Position numbers and translations under genes: made by a program. A stretch of 64,000 nucleotides of DNA from Meiothermus taiwanensis DSM 14542 (GTDB lineage Bacteria; Deinococcota; Deinococci; Deinococcales; Thermaceae), in assembly GCA_000482765.1 (NCBI GenBank), contig AXWR01000003.1:85299-149298 (forward strand), written 5' to 3'. Within the stretch, counting starts at the first letter, position 1. Every line of letters starts with the position of its first letter. The notes beneath the pieces were generated by a model that worked only from the letters and a program-made list of their open reading frames with translations, did not search any database and was not told where the DNA came from. Positions 54,935-64,000 of this stretch are shown here, piece after piece.

Positions 54935-55168
54935 TCAAAAGCCTCCGGCTATAGATAGTTTCTTGGATAGGCGCTCGAGGGTAAACTTGCCCTCGAGCAC
55001 CACCTGCCCCCTCCACAGGAGCACCGGAACCCGGAAGGTGTACAGCTTTTTGAGGCGCTCGTCGGCATCTACATCCTGAAGCGTGTACGGCACACCCTGG
55101 GCCTTCAGGAGCAGCTCGGCCTCCTCGCAGAGGTGGCAGCCTTTCCGGCTGATCAGCACATAGTCCAT
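54935..55168 (-). CDS. Glutaredoxin-like small thiol protein (DUF836 type)
   Basis: The 77-residue protein MDYVLISRKGCHLCEEAELLLK has a CHLC redox motif (Cys11, Cys14) and VPVLLWRGQVVLEG with the cis-proline, the features of small glutaredoxin-like thioredoxin-fold proteins. It is cytosolic. The in-frame extension to 55225 is not conserved; ATG 55168 follows TATACT by 10 nt. The stop abuts the lgt start directly, implying coupled expression, though a functional link is not obvious. Confidence 0.82.
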   Translation of the reverse strand: MDYVLISRKGCHLCEEAELLLKAQGVPYTLQDVDADERLKKLYTFRVPVLLWRGQVVLEGKFTLERLSKKLSIAGGF

Positions 55169-55226
55169 CTGCCCACCCAGTATAGCCCGAGCTTCGCCGG
55201 GTGTACGCTGGCGTATACGAGCCACC

Positions 55227-56450
55227 CTACCTAGCCGCCTGCAAAATCCCTAAAACTTCATCCACATCGGCCCTGGTGTGCTCGGCAGAGATCTGGAAGC
55301 GTATCGAGGCCTCCCCCCGGGGCACCACCGGGTACACGATGGCCGTAGCCAAAACGCCTTGCTCACGCAAGAAAGCAGCCATGCGATTGGTGCGGTCGGC
55401 ATCACCTAGCACCAGCGGGACCACCGGATGAACCCCCGCAAAGGACGCGTAGCCCAGCGCCTTCAACCCCTGACGAAAACGTTCCGTCATGGCCGAAAGG
55501 TGTTGCAGGCGCTGCTGGCCTTCCTCGGTCTGGAGCAGGTTCAGAGCAGCCAGGGCGGCAGCGGCCTCACCCGGCGTGATGGGGTTGGAGTAGATGTACA
55601 TGGGGGCAGTCTCGCGCAGATAGGCAATGAGGTCGCTCGAGCCCACCACATAACCACCGTTCACCCCAAAGGCCTTGCCCAGGGTTCCGATCAAAATATC
55701 GGCCCGTGCACCGGTCAACTCCTCGGTACCGCGGCCGGTAGGGCCAAAAGCCCCCACCCCGTGCGAGTCGTCCACCACCAGGATGGCGTTTTCGGCAAAC
55801 TGGGGGTCGTAGCGGTTCACAAGCCGTGCAATTTCTGCCAAAGGGGCATGCGACCCCCGCATACTGAACACGCCATCGGATATAACCAGTACCCGCCGGG
55901 CCCCCATGGCTGCGGCTTTTTGCAAGGCCTGCTCGAGGCCATTGAGGTCGAGGTGTTTGTAAATCAGCTTCTCCAACGGCCGGGCCAGCCGTACCGCGTT
56001 GATGATGCAGTTGTGGTTCAACTCGTCACTGATGAGGACGGTTTGGTCGGTGGTAAGGGGCACCACCACGCTCAAAACGGTGGCATAGGCCGAGGAAAAA
56101 ATCATGGCCGCCTCGCGCCCATGAAAATCAGCCAGACGCCGCTCGAGCTCCAGGTGGGGCGCGTAGGTTCCACTGATAAAACGCACCGCCCCGGGCCCAA
56201 CGCCAAAGCGTTCGATGGCCTCTTCTTCGGCCTGTTTGAGGCTGGGGTGGCGGGACAGGCCCAGGTAGCTGTTGGAGTTCATGCGAATAAAGGGTTTATC
56301 ACCATAACCCGCCAGCAAATAACGCGGCCCACGCTGGCCCTCTGGGGGCAGAACCCCCACCACCACAGCCTCAGGCCCCTTCCTACGGCCTTCCTGCTCC
56401 AGCGCCTCCACGCTCTGGCGCAAAACGTCGTTCAGGCGGTTTAATGCCAT
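55227..56450 (-). CDS. kbl: Glycine C-acetyltransferase (2-amino-3-ketobutyrate CoA ligase)
   Basis: The 407-residue PLP enzyme cleaves 2-amino-3-ketobutyrate with CoA into glycine and acetyl-CoA. NSNSYLGLSRHP, RFISGTYAPHLELERRLADFHGRE, VVDDSHGVGAFGPTGRGTEE and Lys259 in GTLGKAFG are the alpha-oxoamine synthase signatures; BioF and HemA relatives are distinguished by RFISGT and the tdh neighbour. AGGAGG lies 8 nt before the ATG at 56450, within the end of tdh, and only 2 nt separate the two genes. Confidence 0.9.
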   Translation of the reverse strand: MALNRLNDVLRQSVEALEQEGRRKGPEAVVVGVLPPEGQRGPRYLLAGYGDKPFIRMNSNSYLGLSRHPSLKQAEEEAIERFGVGPGAVRFISGTYAPHLELERRLADFHGREAAMIFSSAYATVLSVVVPLTTDQTVLISDELNHNCIINAVRLARPLEKLIYKHLDLNGLEQALQKAAAMGARRVLVISDGVFSMRGSHAPLAEIARLVNRYDPQFAENAILVVDDSHGVGAFGPTGRGTEELTGARADILIGTLGKAFGVNGGYVVGSSDLIAYLRETAPMYIYSNPITPGEAAAALAALNLLQTEEGQQRLQHLSAMTERFRQGLKALGYASFAGVHPVVPLVLGDADRTNRMAAFLREQGVLATAIVYPVVPRGEASIRFQISAEHTRADVDEVLGILQAAR

Positions 56451-56452
56451 TT

Positions 56453-57412
56453 CTAAGCCTCCTTCAAGGCGCGTTCGGCCAGTTTTTCTAGCATGTCTTT
56501 GGTCATGGCCGCCAGGTCGTACTGGGGTCGCCAACCCCATTCTTCCCTGGCCGCGCTATCATCCAGGGTGCGCGGCCAGGAGTCTGCGATGGCCTGCCGC
56601 ACCGGGTCGATGTCGTAGTACATCTTGAAGCCGGGCCGGTGCTTCTGAATTTCGGCGGCCAGCTCGGCGGGGGTGCAGCTAAAAGCCGTTAGGTTAAAGG
56701 CGTTGCGATGTTGCAGCCGGGCTGGATCGGCCTGCATGAGCTCGAGGGTGGCCCGAATGGCATCCGGCATATACATCATGGGCAGCCGGGTATCCGGCGC
56801 CAGAAAGCAGGTGTACCGGTCATACTGCAGGGCGTGGTAAAAAATCTCCACCGCATAGTCGGTGGTACCCCCACCCGGCGGTGCGGTGTACGAGATTAAG
56901 CCAGGGTACCGCAAGCCCCGCACATCCAGGCCAAAGCGATGCGCGTAGTAGTCGCACAATAGCTCACCGGCCACCTTGGTCACACCGTAAAGGGTGTTGG
57001 GGCGTTGAAGGGTGTCCTGGGGGGTGGGATCGCGCGGCGTGTTGGGGCCAAAAGCCGCGATGGAGCTGGGGACAAATACCTGAGCCCCAACCTGCCGTGC
57101 CGCCTCCAGCACGTTATGCAGGCCCTCGATGTTGACCCGCCAGGCCAGCTGGGGTTCGGCCTCAGCCCGGGCCGAAAGGATGGCCGCCAGGTGATAGACC
57201 ACACCAACGCGATGGCGAAGGAAAAACTCCAGCAAGGCCGGCCCGTTGGTACAGTCTAGCTGCTCATAGGGCCCCTCCAGCGCAGGATGCCCTGGGGGCG
57301 CCCGCCGAATATCGGTTGCCAAGACTTCTTCGCTTCCGTACAAACCTCGCAAAGCCGGGATCAGTTCGGAACCCACCTGACCCAGCGCACCGGTCACCAA
57401 AACTCTGGTCAT
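56453..57412 (-). CDS. tdh: SDR-type L-threonine 3-dehydrogenase
   Basis: The 319-residue NAD-dependent epimerase/dehydratase-fold protein opens VLVTGALGQVGSELIPAL with a GXXGXXG loop. VYHLAAILSARAEAEPQLAWRVN, VPSSIAAFGP and the catalytic YGVTK are present. Short-chain L-threonine dehydrogenases have exactly these features. Being directly upstream of kbl makes conversion of threonine to 2-amino-3-ketobutyrate the best-supported role. ATG 57412 is preferred over GTG 57418. It is divergent from the COG0523 GTPase gene. Confidence 0.88.
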   Translation of the reverse strand: MTRVLVTGALGQVGSELIPALRGLYGSEEVLATDIRRAPPGHPALEGPYEQLDCTNGPALLEFFLRHRVGVVYHLAAILSARAEAEPQLAWRVNIEGLHNVLEAARQVGAQVFVPSSIAAFGPNTPRDPTPQDTLQRPNTLYGVTKVAGELLCDYYAHRFGLDVRGLRYPGLISYTAPPGGGTTDYAVEIFYHALQYDRYTCFLAPDTRLPMMYMPDAIRATLELMQADPARLQHRNAFNLTAFSCTPAELAAEIQKHRPGFKMYYDIDPVRQAIADSWPRTLDDSAAREEWGWRPQYDLAAMTKDMLEKLAERALKEA

Positions 57413-57525
57413 ATACACCTAGGCTTGTTCTCATGGGCCGGATCCTCTCCGCTTAGCGGCCAGCAGGCCCGGCCACACGCCAGTCTAAATGTAAAGCCGG
57501 TTTCCCATAACGGCAATGCCTGGGT

Positions 57526-57531
57526 TATCGT
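57526..57531 (+). promoter_or_regulatory. -10 box for the COG0523 GTPase gene
   Basis: TATCGT ends 7 nt before the ATG at 57539, consistent with a leaderless message. I searched the gap 57413-57538 by eye for a zinc-repressor palindrome and found none. Confidence 0.4.
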
Positions 57532-57538
57532 AGGGCCC

Positions 57539-58480
57539 ATGGCTCAGTTTCAAAAGCGCATTCCCGTGGGCGTCATTGGAGGGTTTCTGGGCGCCGGCAA
57601 AACCACCCTGGTCAACCATCTGGTGGCGAGCGGAAGCCAAAAGTTTGGCATCATCGTCAATGAGTTCGGCGAAACCGGCATAGACGGCTCGCTGATTGAG
57701 AATGTAGACACCGACGGTATCGCCGAGCTATCCAATGGCTGCCTGTGCTGCGTGGGGCGTGAAGACCTGATCTCGGCTTTGTTCAAGCTCATCTCGCGCA
57801 AGGACAAGCCCGATTACATCCTGATCGAGCTTTCGGGCCTGGCCGACCCGGTGCCGGTAGCCCAGACCGTGCTGGATCCGTTTGCGCGTACCAGGTTCGA
57901 GCTCGACAGCATCATTGGCGTGGCCGATGCCCGCAACCTCGAGCAAACCCTGCGCGACGGCCCCGAAGGCGCGGTGCAGCTCGCCTATGCCAACGCGGTG
58001 GTGCTCAATAAAACCGATCTGGCCAGCCCAGAGCAGGTAGACGAGGCCGAGGCTTTGATTCGTAAAATCAACCCCCTGGCCCAGGTATTCCGCACCGCAC
58101 AGTCCAGGGTCAACCCCCAGGACTTGCTTCATCTTCGCGCGTTCGACCTGGACTGGCGGCCCCAGAACTACCAGCACCTGCACATGCCCAACGTCCAGAG
58201 TTTTACCCTCAGCGCCGAGGGTCTGCTCGAGCGCCCCAAGGTCAACAAGTTCATCGACCAGTACCTGATCTCCCGGCCCGACGCGGTTTTCCGGGCCAAG
58301 GGTTTTCTCAGCGTCAAAGGCTTCGACAAACAGGTGCTATTCCAGTCGGTGCGGGAGATTTTCAGCCTCGAGCTCTCCCAGGAGCCGCTGCAGGCCCGCT
58401 CGAGGCTGGTGGTGATTGGCCGGGGCCTCAACCAGTTTGAGTACGAAGAGGCCTTCCAGGCCCTGAAGGCCCGTCTGTAA
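57539..58480 (+). CDS. COG0523/CobW-family GTPase metallochaperone
   Basis: The 313-residue protein has Walker A GGFLGAGKTT (14-23), the family CXCC metal site with Cys68, Cys70 and Cys71 (GCLCC), the ELSGLADPVP motif and NKTD for guanine specificity. A CobW C-terminal domain follows from about residue 205. Such proteins deliver Zn2+ or Co2+ to client enzymes. The client is not clear here; the next gene is lipB, 45 nt away with its own -10 box. Confidence 0.88.
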   Translation: MAQFQKRIPVGVIGGFLGAGKTTLVNHLVASGSQKFGIIVNEFGETGIDGSLIENVDTDGIAELSNGCLCCVGREDLISALFKLISRKDKPDYILIELSGLADPVPVAQTVLDPFARTRFELDSIIGVADARNLEQTLRDGPEGAVQLAYANAVVLNKTDLASPEQVDEAEALIRKINPLAQVFRTAQSRVNPQDLLHLRAFDLDWRPQNYQHLHMPNVQSFTLSAEGLLERPKVNKFIDQYLISRPDAVFRAKGFLSVKGFDKQVLFQSVREIFSLELSQEPLQARSRLVVIGRGLNQFEYEEAFQALKARL

Positions 58481-60195
<1,715 letters not shown>

Positions 60196-60201
60196 CCGCC
60201 T

Positions 60202-60591
60202 ATGGTACGCACAACCCGCCGCACAAGCCGAACGCTGGCCTGGGGGGATGCTTTGTGCATCGTGCTGTTTGCCGCCATCGGCCTGCAAACCCACGGCGAG
60301 CCCCTCAGTCTGGCCGGAATCCTGCGCAACGCCCTGCCCATCCTGCTGGTCTGGTGGCTGATTGCCCCGTTTTTGCGTACCTACACCCGACCCTCCTGGC
60401 AGAACCTGCTCTACACCTGGGCCATTGCCGTAAGCGCCGGGGTCTGGCTGCGCTTTATGGTGCTGCAAAAGCCGTTCGACCTGGGCTACCTGATCTTCTG
60501 GGCGGTTGCGCTGGGGGCCACCCTGGTGTTACTGCTGGCCTGGCGGGGGCTGGCGCTGGTGTGGATGCGTCAGCTGCGCAGCAAACCCTGA
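60202..60591 (+). CDS. DUF3054-family membrane protein
   Basis: The 129-residue protein has four hydrophobic segments after a basic N-terminus, beginning with WGDALCIVLFAAIGLQTHGE. The D-A-x4-F-A-x-I-G pattern and the later R-x-P-S-W-x-N segment are features I associate with DUF3054 proteins of actinobacteria and Deinococcota. No function is known. It starts 6 nt after lipA. Directly after its stop, in the same frame, a Rid-like remnant begins. Confidence 0.75.
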   Translation: MVRTTRRTSRTLAWGDALCIVLFAAIGLQTHGEPLSLAGILRNALPILLVWWLIAPFLRTYTRPSWQNLLYTWAIAVSAGVWLRFMVLQKPFDLGYLIFWAVALGATLVLLLAWRGLALVWMRQLRSKP

Positions 60592-60594
60592 CCG

Positions 60595-60794
60595 GCCTAC
60601 ACCGAGGGCATGCTGGCCGGCATTGCGGGCACCTCACCCTACCGGGCCCCTACGCCCAGGCCGTGCCGATTTTGCACAACGAGGTAGGCCCGCTCTTCGC
60701 CCACATCCACCCGGCCTCCACCGTGCTCGAGGTCAGTCGTTTGGCCGAACCTGAAATGCTTGTGGAGATCGAAGTCGATGCAATCGTATCCTGA
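60595..60794 (+). pseudogene. C-terminal remnant of a Rid (YjgF/UK114) family gene
   Basis: AYTEGMLAGIAGTSPYRAP reads in frame with the DUF3054 gene after its stop. A single missing C in the run near 60651 then shifts it, and AVPILHNEVGPLFAHIHP and ASTVLEVSRLAEPEMLVEIE follow to a TGA at 60794. The end is the characteristic C-terminus of Rid proteins (VEVSRL-x-x-P-x-x-LVEIE). The N-terminal two thirds are absent, so the gene is not functional as read. Confidence 0.65.
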
Positions 60795-60854
60795 AGTCAA
60801 ACCGGTAAAATGGTTTTACCCCTGCACATGCGTAGAACCCGTAAAGTGTGGAAT

Positions 60855-61484
60855 ATGCGCCTGATTTCCATCAATCTGGGCAACCCTCAGCCCTTGCAAA
60901 TTGGCAACCGTGCCACCACCACCGGCATCTACAAAAACCCGACTGAAGCCGCCCAAATTTCCACTCTGGGGCTGGTGGGTGACCACATAAGCGACCAGGA
61001 GCACCACGGCGGCCCCGACCAGGCGGTGTACGTCTACAGCGCCGAGGACTACGACTGGTGGATGGAACAGTTGGGCGAGGCGCTGCCGCCTGGTATGTTT
61101 GGCGAAAACCTGACCTTCTCGAGCTTCGGCGCCGAGCCTGTGCGTATCGGCGACCGTTTCAAGGTGGGTGAGGTTTTGCTCGAGGCCACCGCCCCCCGCA
61201 TACCCTGTTCGACCCTGGCCGCCCGCATGAACGACCCCCAGTTCGTCAAGAAATTCCGCCAGGCTGCGCGGCCTGGGTTTTATGCCAGGGTGCTGGAGGC
61301 GGGCCGGGTGCAGCAGGGCGACCCCATTCAAAAAATTTCAGCTCCCGCGGCCTTCCCCACCCTCAGCGAAGTATTCCATCTCTGGTACGACAAAGCCCCC
61401 GAGGCCGCCCGGCTTCGCTGGATCCTCACCGCACCCCTGGCCGAACGAGCCAGGGCGGTTTTTGCTGCGCGATTGCCCCTGTAA
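60855..61484 (+). CDS. MOSC-domain protein (YiiM-like)
   Basis: The 209-residue protein starts MRLISINLGNPQPL and has TTGIYKNPTE, LGLVGDHISDQEHHGGPDQAVYVY, FGENLTFSS and the conserved cysteine in PRIPCSTLAARM, typical of YiiM/MOSC proteins. They are thought to handle molybdenum-cofactor-dependent reductions of N-hydroxylated compounds. ATG 60855 lies 7 nt after TAAAGT and gives the family start; the frame extends upstream without similarity. Confidence 0.87.
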   Translation: MRLISINLGNPQPLQIGNRATTTGIYKNPTEAAQISTLGLVGDHISDQEHHGGPDQAVYVYSAEDYDWWMEQLGEALPPGMFGENLTFSSFGAEPVRIGDRFKVGEVLLEATAPRIPCSTLAARMNDPQFVKKFRQAARPGFYARVLEAGRVQQGDPIQKISAPAAFPTLSEVFHLWYDKAPEAARLRWILTAPLAERARAVFAARLPL

Positions 61485-61673
61485 GATTCAAAAAGATAAT
61501 CTTCAAACAAAAAACATTCAGAGGCTATCTTTTTGAATCCTAGAGCACACCCCTCGCTACGCTCGGCGAAGAAAGCGTATCCCTTCCAAGGGGCGGTATC
61601 GCCCTCCGCTACGCGGATAACTTCGGTCGGGTTGCTTCGCTGCCTTCCAGCGCCCAAGCAAGCGAATCTGGCA
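61485..61673. repeat. Full hairpin repeat copy with an extended tail
   Basis: GATTCAAAAAGATA (61485-61498) and TATCTTTTTGAATC (61526-61539) form a perfect 14-bp stem; the loop AATCTTCAAACAAAAAACAT differs from the 14514 copy. It continues TAGAGCACACCCCTCGCTAC, then CCCTTCCAAGGGGCGGTATC, then ACTTCGGTCGGGTTGCTTCG and GCGAATCTGGCAT, so several modules are strung together. It lies between convergent MOSC and rplI. Confidence 0.88.
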
Positions 61674-61702
61674 TAAAAAAATGCCGCCAAACTTGGCGGC
61701 AT
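61674..61702 (-). terminator. Terminator of the rpsF-ssb-rpsR-rplI operon
   Basis: On the minus strand ATGCCGCCAA (61702-61693) and TTGGCGGCAT (61690-61681) form a 10-bp stem with a very short loop, followed by a run of T. It begins 18 nt past the rplI stop. Confidence 0.88.
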
Positions 61703-61720
61703 TGTGAGCGCATCGGGTGG

Positions 61721-62170
61721 CTATGCCTTGTCGGCCACCACCGAGACCTTCAGGGTCATGGGCACCTCGGGGTGGGGCTTGTAGGCCAGGGTGTAGTCAC
61801 CCAGGTCTTTGATGGGCTTTTCCAGGGCCAGTTTCTTGGGGTCAATGGTGATCTGGTGCTGGGCTTCCAGGGCAGCGGCAATCTCGCGGCTGGTTACCGA
61901 GCCGTAGATCTTCTGGTCGCCGGCCTTCACCTTAAGCACCAGGGTAATGGGCTCGAGGAGTTCCTTGAGGCGCTCGGCCTCGGCTTTGCGCTCAGCGGCC
62001 TTTTTGGCCTGCGCCCGGATTTTGGCCTCCAGGGTCTTGAGGTTGCTCTCGGTGGCTAGGGTGGCAAGGCCGCGCGGTAGCAAATAGTTGCGGGCGTAGC
62101 CCGGCTTCACGTTGACCACTGCCCCCACGTCGCCGAGGTTTTCCATAGGTTCAAGCAGAATCACTTTCAT
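61721..62170 (-). CDS. rplI: 50S ribosomal protein L9
   Basis: The 149-residue protein matches L9: MKVILLEPMENLGDVGAVVNVKPGYARNYLLPRGLA, the long connecting helix with ...LKTLEAKIRAQAKKAAERKAEAERL, and a C-terminal domain with GSVTSREIAAAL. L9 bridges domains at the L1 side of the 50S subunit. GGGAGAG lies 8 nt before the ATG. It is the last gene of the ribosomal operon and is followed by a terminator. Confidence 0.97.
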   Translation of the reverse strand: MKVILLEPMENLGDVGAVVNVKPGYARNYLLPRGLATLATESNLKTLEAKIRAQAKKAAERKAEAERLKELLEPITLVLKVKAGDQKIYGSVTSREIAAALEAQHQITIDPKKLALEKPIKDLGDYTLAYKPHPEVPMTLKVSVVADKA

Positions 62171-62182
62171 CTTCCACTCTCC

Positions 62183-62476
62183 CTATTTCCGTACCAGCTT
62201 TTCGGTAAAGGGCAGCAAGCCCAGCATACGCGCACGCTTGATGGTACGCGCCAACTTGCGCTGTTCTTGGGCACTAAGCCCGGTACGACGACGGGGCAGA
62301 ATTTTCCCGGTCTCGGACAAAAAGCGCCGCAGAACTTCTACGTTCTTGAAATCGGTAAGGTCAAACGCACCAACAGCGGCAGCCACTTTGGGTTTGCGGC
62401 CACGGCGCACACTACGCTCGCGGTCCTGGCGGTCGCCCTTGGGGTTTGTACGATTGGACATCTTCTTGGTGCTCAA
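62183..62476 (-). CDS. rpsR: 30S ribosomal protein S18
   Basis: The 97-residue S18 has a basic N-terminal extension and the conserved [48 protein letters not shown] core. A TTG start at 62476 gives MSTKKMSN, similar to the Thermus MSTK start, and has GGAGG 11 nt upstream; its TTGA overlaps the ssb stop. ATG 62461 is the alternative. S18 pairs with S6 on the 30S platform. Confidence 0.95.
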   Translation of the reverse strand: MSTKKMSNRTNPKGDRQDRERSVRRGRKPKVAAAVGAFDLTDFKNVEVLRRFLSETGKILPRRRTGLSAQEQRKLARTIKRARMLGLLPFTEKLVRK

Positions 62477-63306
62477 AACGGTAAATCCTCCTCAGGTGGG
62501 AAATCTTCTTCTAAGCCTTCTTCAATGTCTACCTTGCCCGCACGGCCTTTGGCTGTGGAAGCCATCTGGGAACTGTTTCCACCTGTGCTCTGTCCAGTTC
62601 CACGGGCAAGTCGCTCGAGGCGGGAAAGCTCCACACGGGTGGTGTAGCGCCTTGTGCCGTCCTGAGCGGTCCAGGAGTCGTTCACCAAGCGTCCCATTAA
62701 GAACGCCCCGTCTCCTTTTTTGAGTTCTGCCGCAAACTCGGCCAGCTCGCGCCAGGCCTGAGCTTCCACGTAGTGCACCTTTTCCTGCTCCCCACCCTGG
62801 CGGGTGGTGATCTTTTCGTTCACCGCCAAGGAAAGACGGGTAACAGCAGTACCCTGAGGTGTGTAGCGCAGCTCGGGGTCGCGGGTCAGGTTGCCTACCA
62901 GCATCACCTGGTTAAGACCGTCCTTGAGGCGCTCCTGTCCACGGGCGTCGGTAACAGTTACCTGGCCTCGTTTACCCTCCAGGCTCACGATCTCCATCCG
63001 GTCGGCACGGATATCCAGGCTGCTTTTTTTCTGGCCGTCCTGCTCCCAGGCGCGGTATTCGAGCTTGCCATCCACAAATAGGGCCATACCCGCTTTCAGG
63101 GTATCTCCCCAAAATTCTGCACTCTTGCCCAGCAGCTTCACGCGGTGGTACCAGGCCGGTTCACGGGTTTGGCCCTGTTCATCGGTCACCACATCATTGC
63201 CAGCCAGGTTGAGTTCCATCACGGCCAGCCCGCCTGGGGTGTAGCGCAGTTCGGGGTCTTGGGTCAGGGTGCCTACTAGGGTTACGCGGTTGAGGCCTCG
63301 AGCCAT
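62473..63306 (-). CDS. ssb: Single-stranded DNA-binding protein with two OB folds
   Basis: The 277-residue SSB has two OB domains, starting [24 protein letters not shown] and again [24 protein letters not shown] near residue 127, so it works as a dimer, a hallmark of Thermus and Deinococcus. The C-terminal tail is acidic and ends EEDLPF, the protein-interaction tip. AAAGGACTG precedes the ATG. It is the second gene of the operon, 106 nt after rpsF. Confidence 0.97.
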   Translation of the reverse strand: MARGLNRVTLVGTLTQDPELRYTPGGLAVMELNLAGNDVVTDEQGQTREPAWYHRVKLLGKSAEFWGDTLKAGMALFVDGKLEYRAWEQDGQKKSSLDIRADRMEIVSLEGKRGQVTVTDARGQERLKDGLNQVMLVGNLTRDPELRYTPQGTAVTRLSLAVNEKITTRQGGEQEKVHYVEAQAWRELAEFAAELKKGDGAFLMGRLVNDSWTAQDGTRRYTTRVELSRLERLARGTGQSTGGNSSQMASTAKGRAGKVDIEEGLEEDFPPEEDLPF

Positions 63307-63412
63307 GTTGATCAGTCCTTTTTCGTTGCGGTCTTGAGTTAGTTTAGTACAGTTTGTGCAGTTGCGTTCCGGCGATGGTCTTGGCCTCAGAACTCAGCTC
63401 AAGGCCAGCAGC

Positions 63413-63727
63413 CTACTTCTTCTTCTGGCTGTTTCGCCATTCGGGACGGTCGCGGATGATGGTTACACGACGCACGTGGTCGCGCAGGCGCAGTTCACGC
63501 TCGAGCGCGGCATTGTTGTTGCCGGCCATCTCCACCGTGTAAAAGACCACGTTGCCCTCGGGGTCTTTCTGGATGGGGTAGGCCAGGCGGCGGTTGCCCC
63601 AATCGTCAACGTTTTTGATGCTGGCTCCGTAGCGCTCGAGGGCAGATTTGATGACCTCTTTCTCTAGCGCGGCCTGCGCCCCGTCGAGGTTGGGGTTGAG
63701 AATGATACCGATCTCGTACTGTGGCAT
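63413..63727 (-). CDS. rpsF: 30S ribosomal protein S6
   Basis: The 104-residue S6 begins MPQYEIGIILNPNLD and has DDWGNRRLAYPIQKDPEGNVVFYTVEM, the usual dimer/S18-binding face, and ends with a basic QKKK tail. AAGGAGGTG lies 4 nt before the ATG at 63727; the extension to 63751 has no support. It is the first gene of rpsF-ssb-rpsR-rplI, with a structured leader and a promoter upstream. Confidence 0.97.
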   Translation of the reverse strand: MPQYEIGIILNPNLDGAQAALEKEVIKSALERYGASIKNVDDWGNRRLAYPIQKDPEGNVVFYTVEMAGNNNAALERELRLRDHVRRVTIIRDRPEWRNSQKKK

Positions 63728-63754
63728 GTTCACCTCCTTTCTGCTTGGCATTTA

Positions 63755-63782
63755 CCCACCGCGTTTCGTAAAACGGGGTGGG
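63755..63782 (-). promoter_or_regulatory. Leader hairpin of rpsF, candidate S6:S18 autoregulatory element
   Basis: On the minus strand CCCACCCCGTTT (63782-63771), loop TACG and AAACGCGGTGGG (63766-63755) form a 12-bp stem with one internal mismatch, 27 nt upstream of the rpsF ATG. Structured rpsF leaders that bind the S6:S18 complex are known in many bacteria. Assigning this hairpin to that class is inference from position and from CCG in the 5' arm. Confidence 0.5.
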
Positions 63783-63824
63783 CACAACTTCAGCAGGCGA
63801 TCCTCTCGGATCACGCAAGGTGAG

Positions 63825-63854
63825 AGTATAACAGATGAAGATGGGTAGGGCCAA
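63825..63854 (-). promoter_or_regulatory. Promoter of the rpsF operon
   Basis: TATACT (63830-63825 on the minus strand) lies 18 nt downstream of TTGGCC (63854-63849). Transcription would begin near 63818, giving a leader of about 90 nt that contains the rpsF hairpin and a smaller GATCC-TCTC-GGATC inverted repeat. Confidence 0.6.
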
Positions 63855-63860
63855 TTAATA

Positions 63861-63879
63861 TAGGAGTTACGCAGTTGCC
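63861..63879 (+). mobile_element. Probable left end of an insertion sequence
   Basis: TAGGAGTTACGCAGTTGC resembles terminal inverted repeats of many DDE insertion sequences (GGAGTTACGCA type). It begins about 80 nt before a transposase start codon on the same strand and 6 nt beyond the rpsF -35 region. The other end and target duplication are outside the window. Confidence 0.5.
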
Positions 63880-63942
63880 TCTCACCCCTCTACTCGGCTA
63901 CCCTTTTCTGCAAAGCAAACAGGCCAAGAGGAGTTAGCTGCT

Positions 63943-64000
63943 ATGAACCCCCCAAAGTGCACCGACCTGGACTATATCCACTTCCTCATCGCCGCCCAGA
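63943..64000 (+). CDS. Transposase N-terminus (IS701/IS4-like), cut by window edge
   Basis: The ATG at 63943 has AAGAGGAG 10 nt upstream and starts MNPPKCTDLDYIHFLIAAQ before the window ends. I associate this N-terminus with IS701-like DDE transposases found in many copies in Thermus and Meiothermus, but 19 residues give limited evidence. The terminal-repeat-like sequence upstream supports the reading. Confidence 0.6.
   Translation, partial: MNPPKCTDLDYIHFLIAAQ

Noticed and set aside
57413..57538. Zinc-repressor box before the COG0523 GTPase gene
   Set aside because: I saw no A/T-rich palindrome of the expected form in the divergent region.

Overview
The window looks like chromosome of a thermophilic Deinococcota bacterium, most probably Meiothermus or a close relative in the Thermaceae. 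The reasons are high GC, a two-OB-fold SSB, a GlnRS with a C-terminal YqeY-like tail, the mglB-mglA pair, a delta-prime subunit of the Thermus type, a HerA with an AKT-type P-loop, and many genes whose -10 box (TANNNT) lies only 6-9 nt before the start codon, as expected for leaderless mRNAs. The hexamer CTCGAG is conspicuously frequent throughout. This assignment is inference; no rRNA is present to confirm it.

Layout. 0-3 kb: start of an ISAs1-type transposase cut by the left edge, then gcvT-gcvH and mglB-mglA, all on the minus strand. 3-14.5 kb: secreted alpha/beta hydrolase, HemW-like radical SAM protein, Ser/Thr kinase, patatin, lepB, hslV-hslU, secreted TPR protein, nurA-herA and aat. 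14.6-18.6 kb: minus-strand citrate synthase, a ThiF/MoeB E1-like enzyme, a JAMM protease overlapping a DUF2461 gene, and a TlpA-like thioredoxin. 18.7-26 kb: MFS carrier, MrfA-like helicase, mnmE, small membrane protein, Kef-type antiporter. 25.9-33 kb: MnmD-like methyltransferase and a group II decarboxylase (minus), then NSAR/OSBS-family enzyme, GNAT partner, aminofutalosine-deaminase-like hydrolase, ClC channel, LmbE deacetylase and tRNA-Ser(GGA). 33.3-39 kb: a frameshifted class V aminotransferase in an operon with a UPF0303 protein and a Gfo/Idh/MocA oxidoreductase, then a divergent vanadium-haloperoxidase-like/VCBS-ASPIC secreted pair. 39-43.3 kb: a xylose-type ABC operon with an operator-bearing promoter. 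43.4-52.4 kb: glnS, PQQ-type sugar dehydrogenase, hemolysin III, phosphoesterase, holB, ricT and membrane proteins. 52.6-57.4 kb (minus): glmU, glutaredoxin-lgt, tdh-kbl. 57.5-61.5 kb: COG0523 GTPase, lipB-lipA, DUF3054 protein, a Rid-family remnant, MOSC protein. 61.7-63.8 kb (minus): rpsF-ssb-rpsR-rplI. At the right edge another IS begins just upstream of the rpsF promoter.

Connections. Tdh and Kbl turn threonine into glycine plus acetyl-CoA; GcvT and GcvH act on glycine; LipB and LipA supply the lipoyl group GcvH needs. Lgt and LepB act on exported proteins. MnmE and the MnmD-like enzyme act in the same tRNA U34 modification pathway. The JAMM protease and the E1-like enzyme fit the Thermus-type ubiquitin-like/sulfur-carrier system.

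No stretch above 300 bases lacks a gene. The larger intergenic gaps are mostly filled by a family of mosaic hairpin repeats whose stem arms are near GATTCAAAAAGATA / TATCTTTTTGAATC. Five clear copies sit exactly between convergent genes. I see no CRISPR array, prophage, rRNA or replication origin. The gaps at 2929-3189 and 17862-18061 hold nothing I can name beyond the sites listed.
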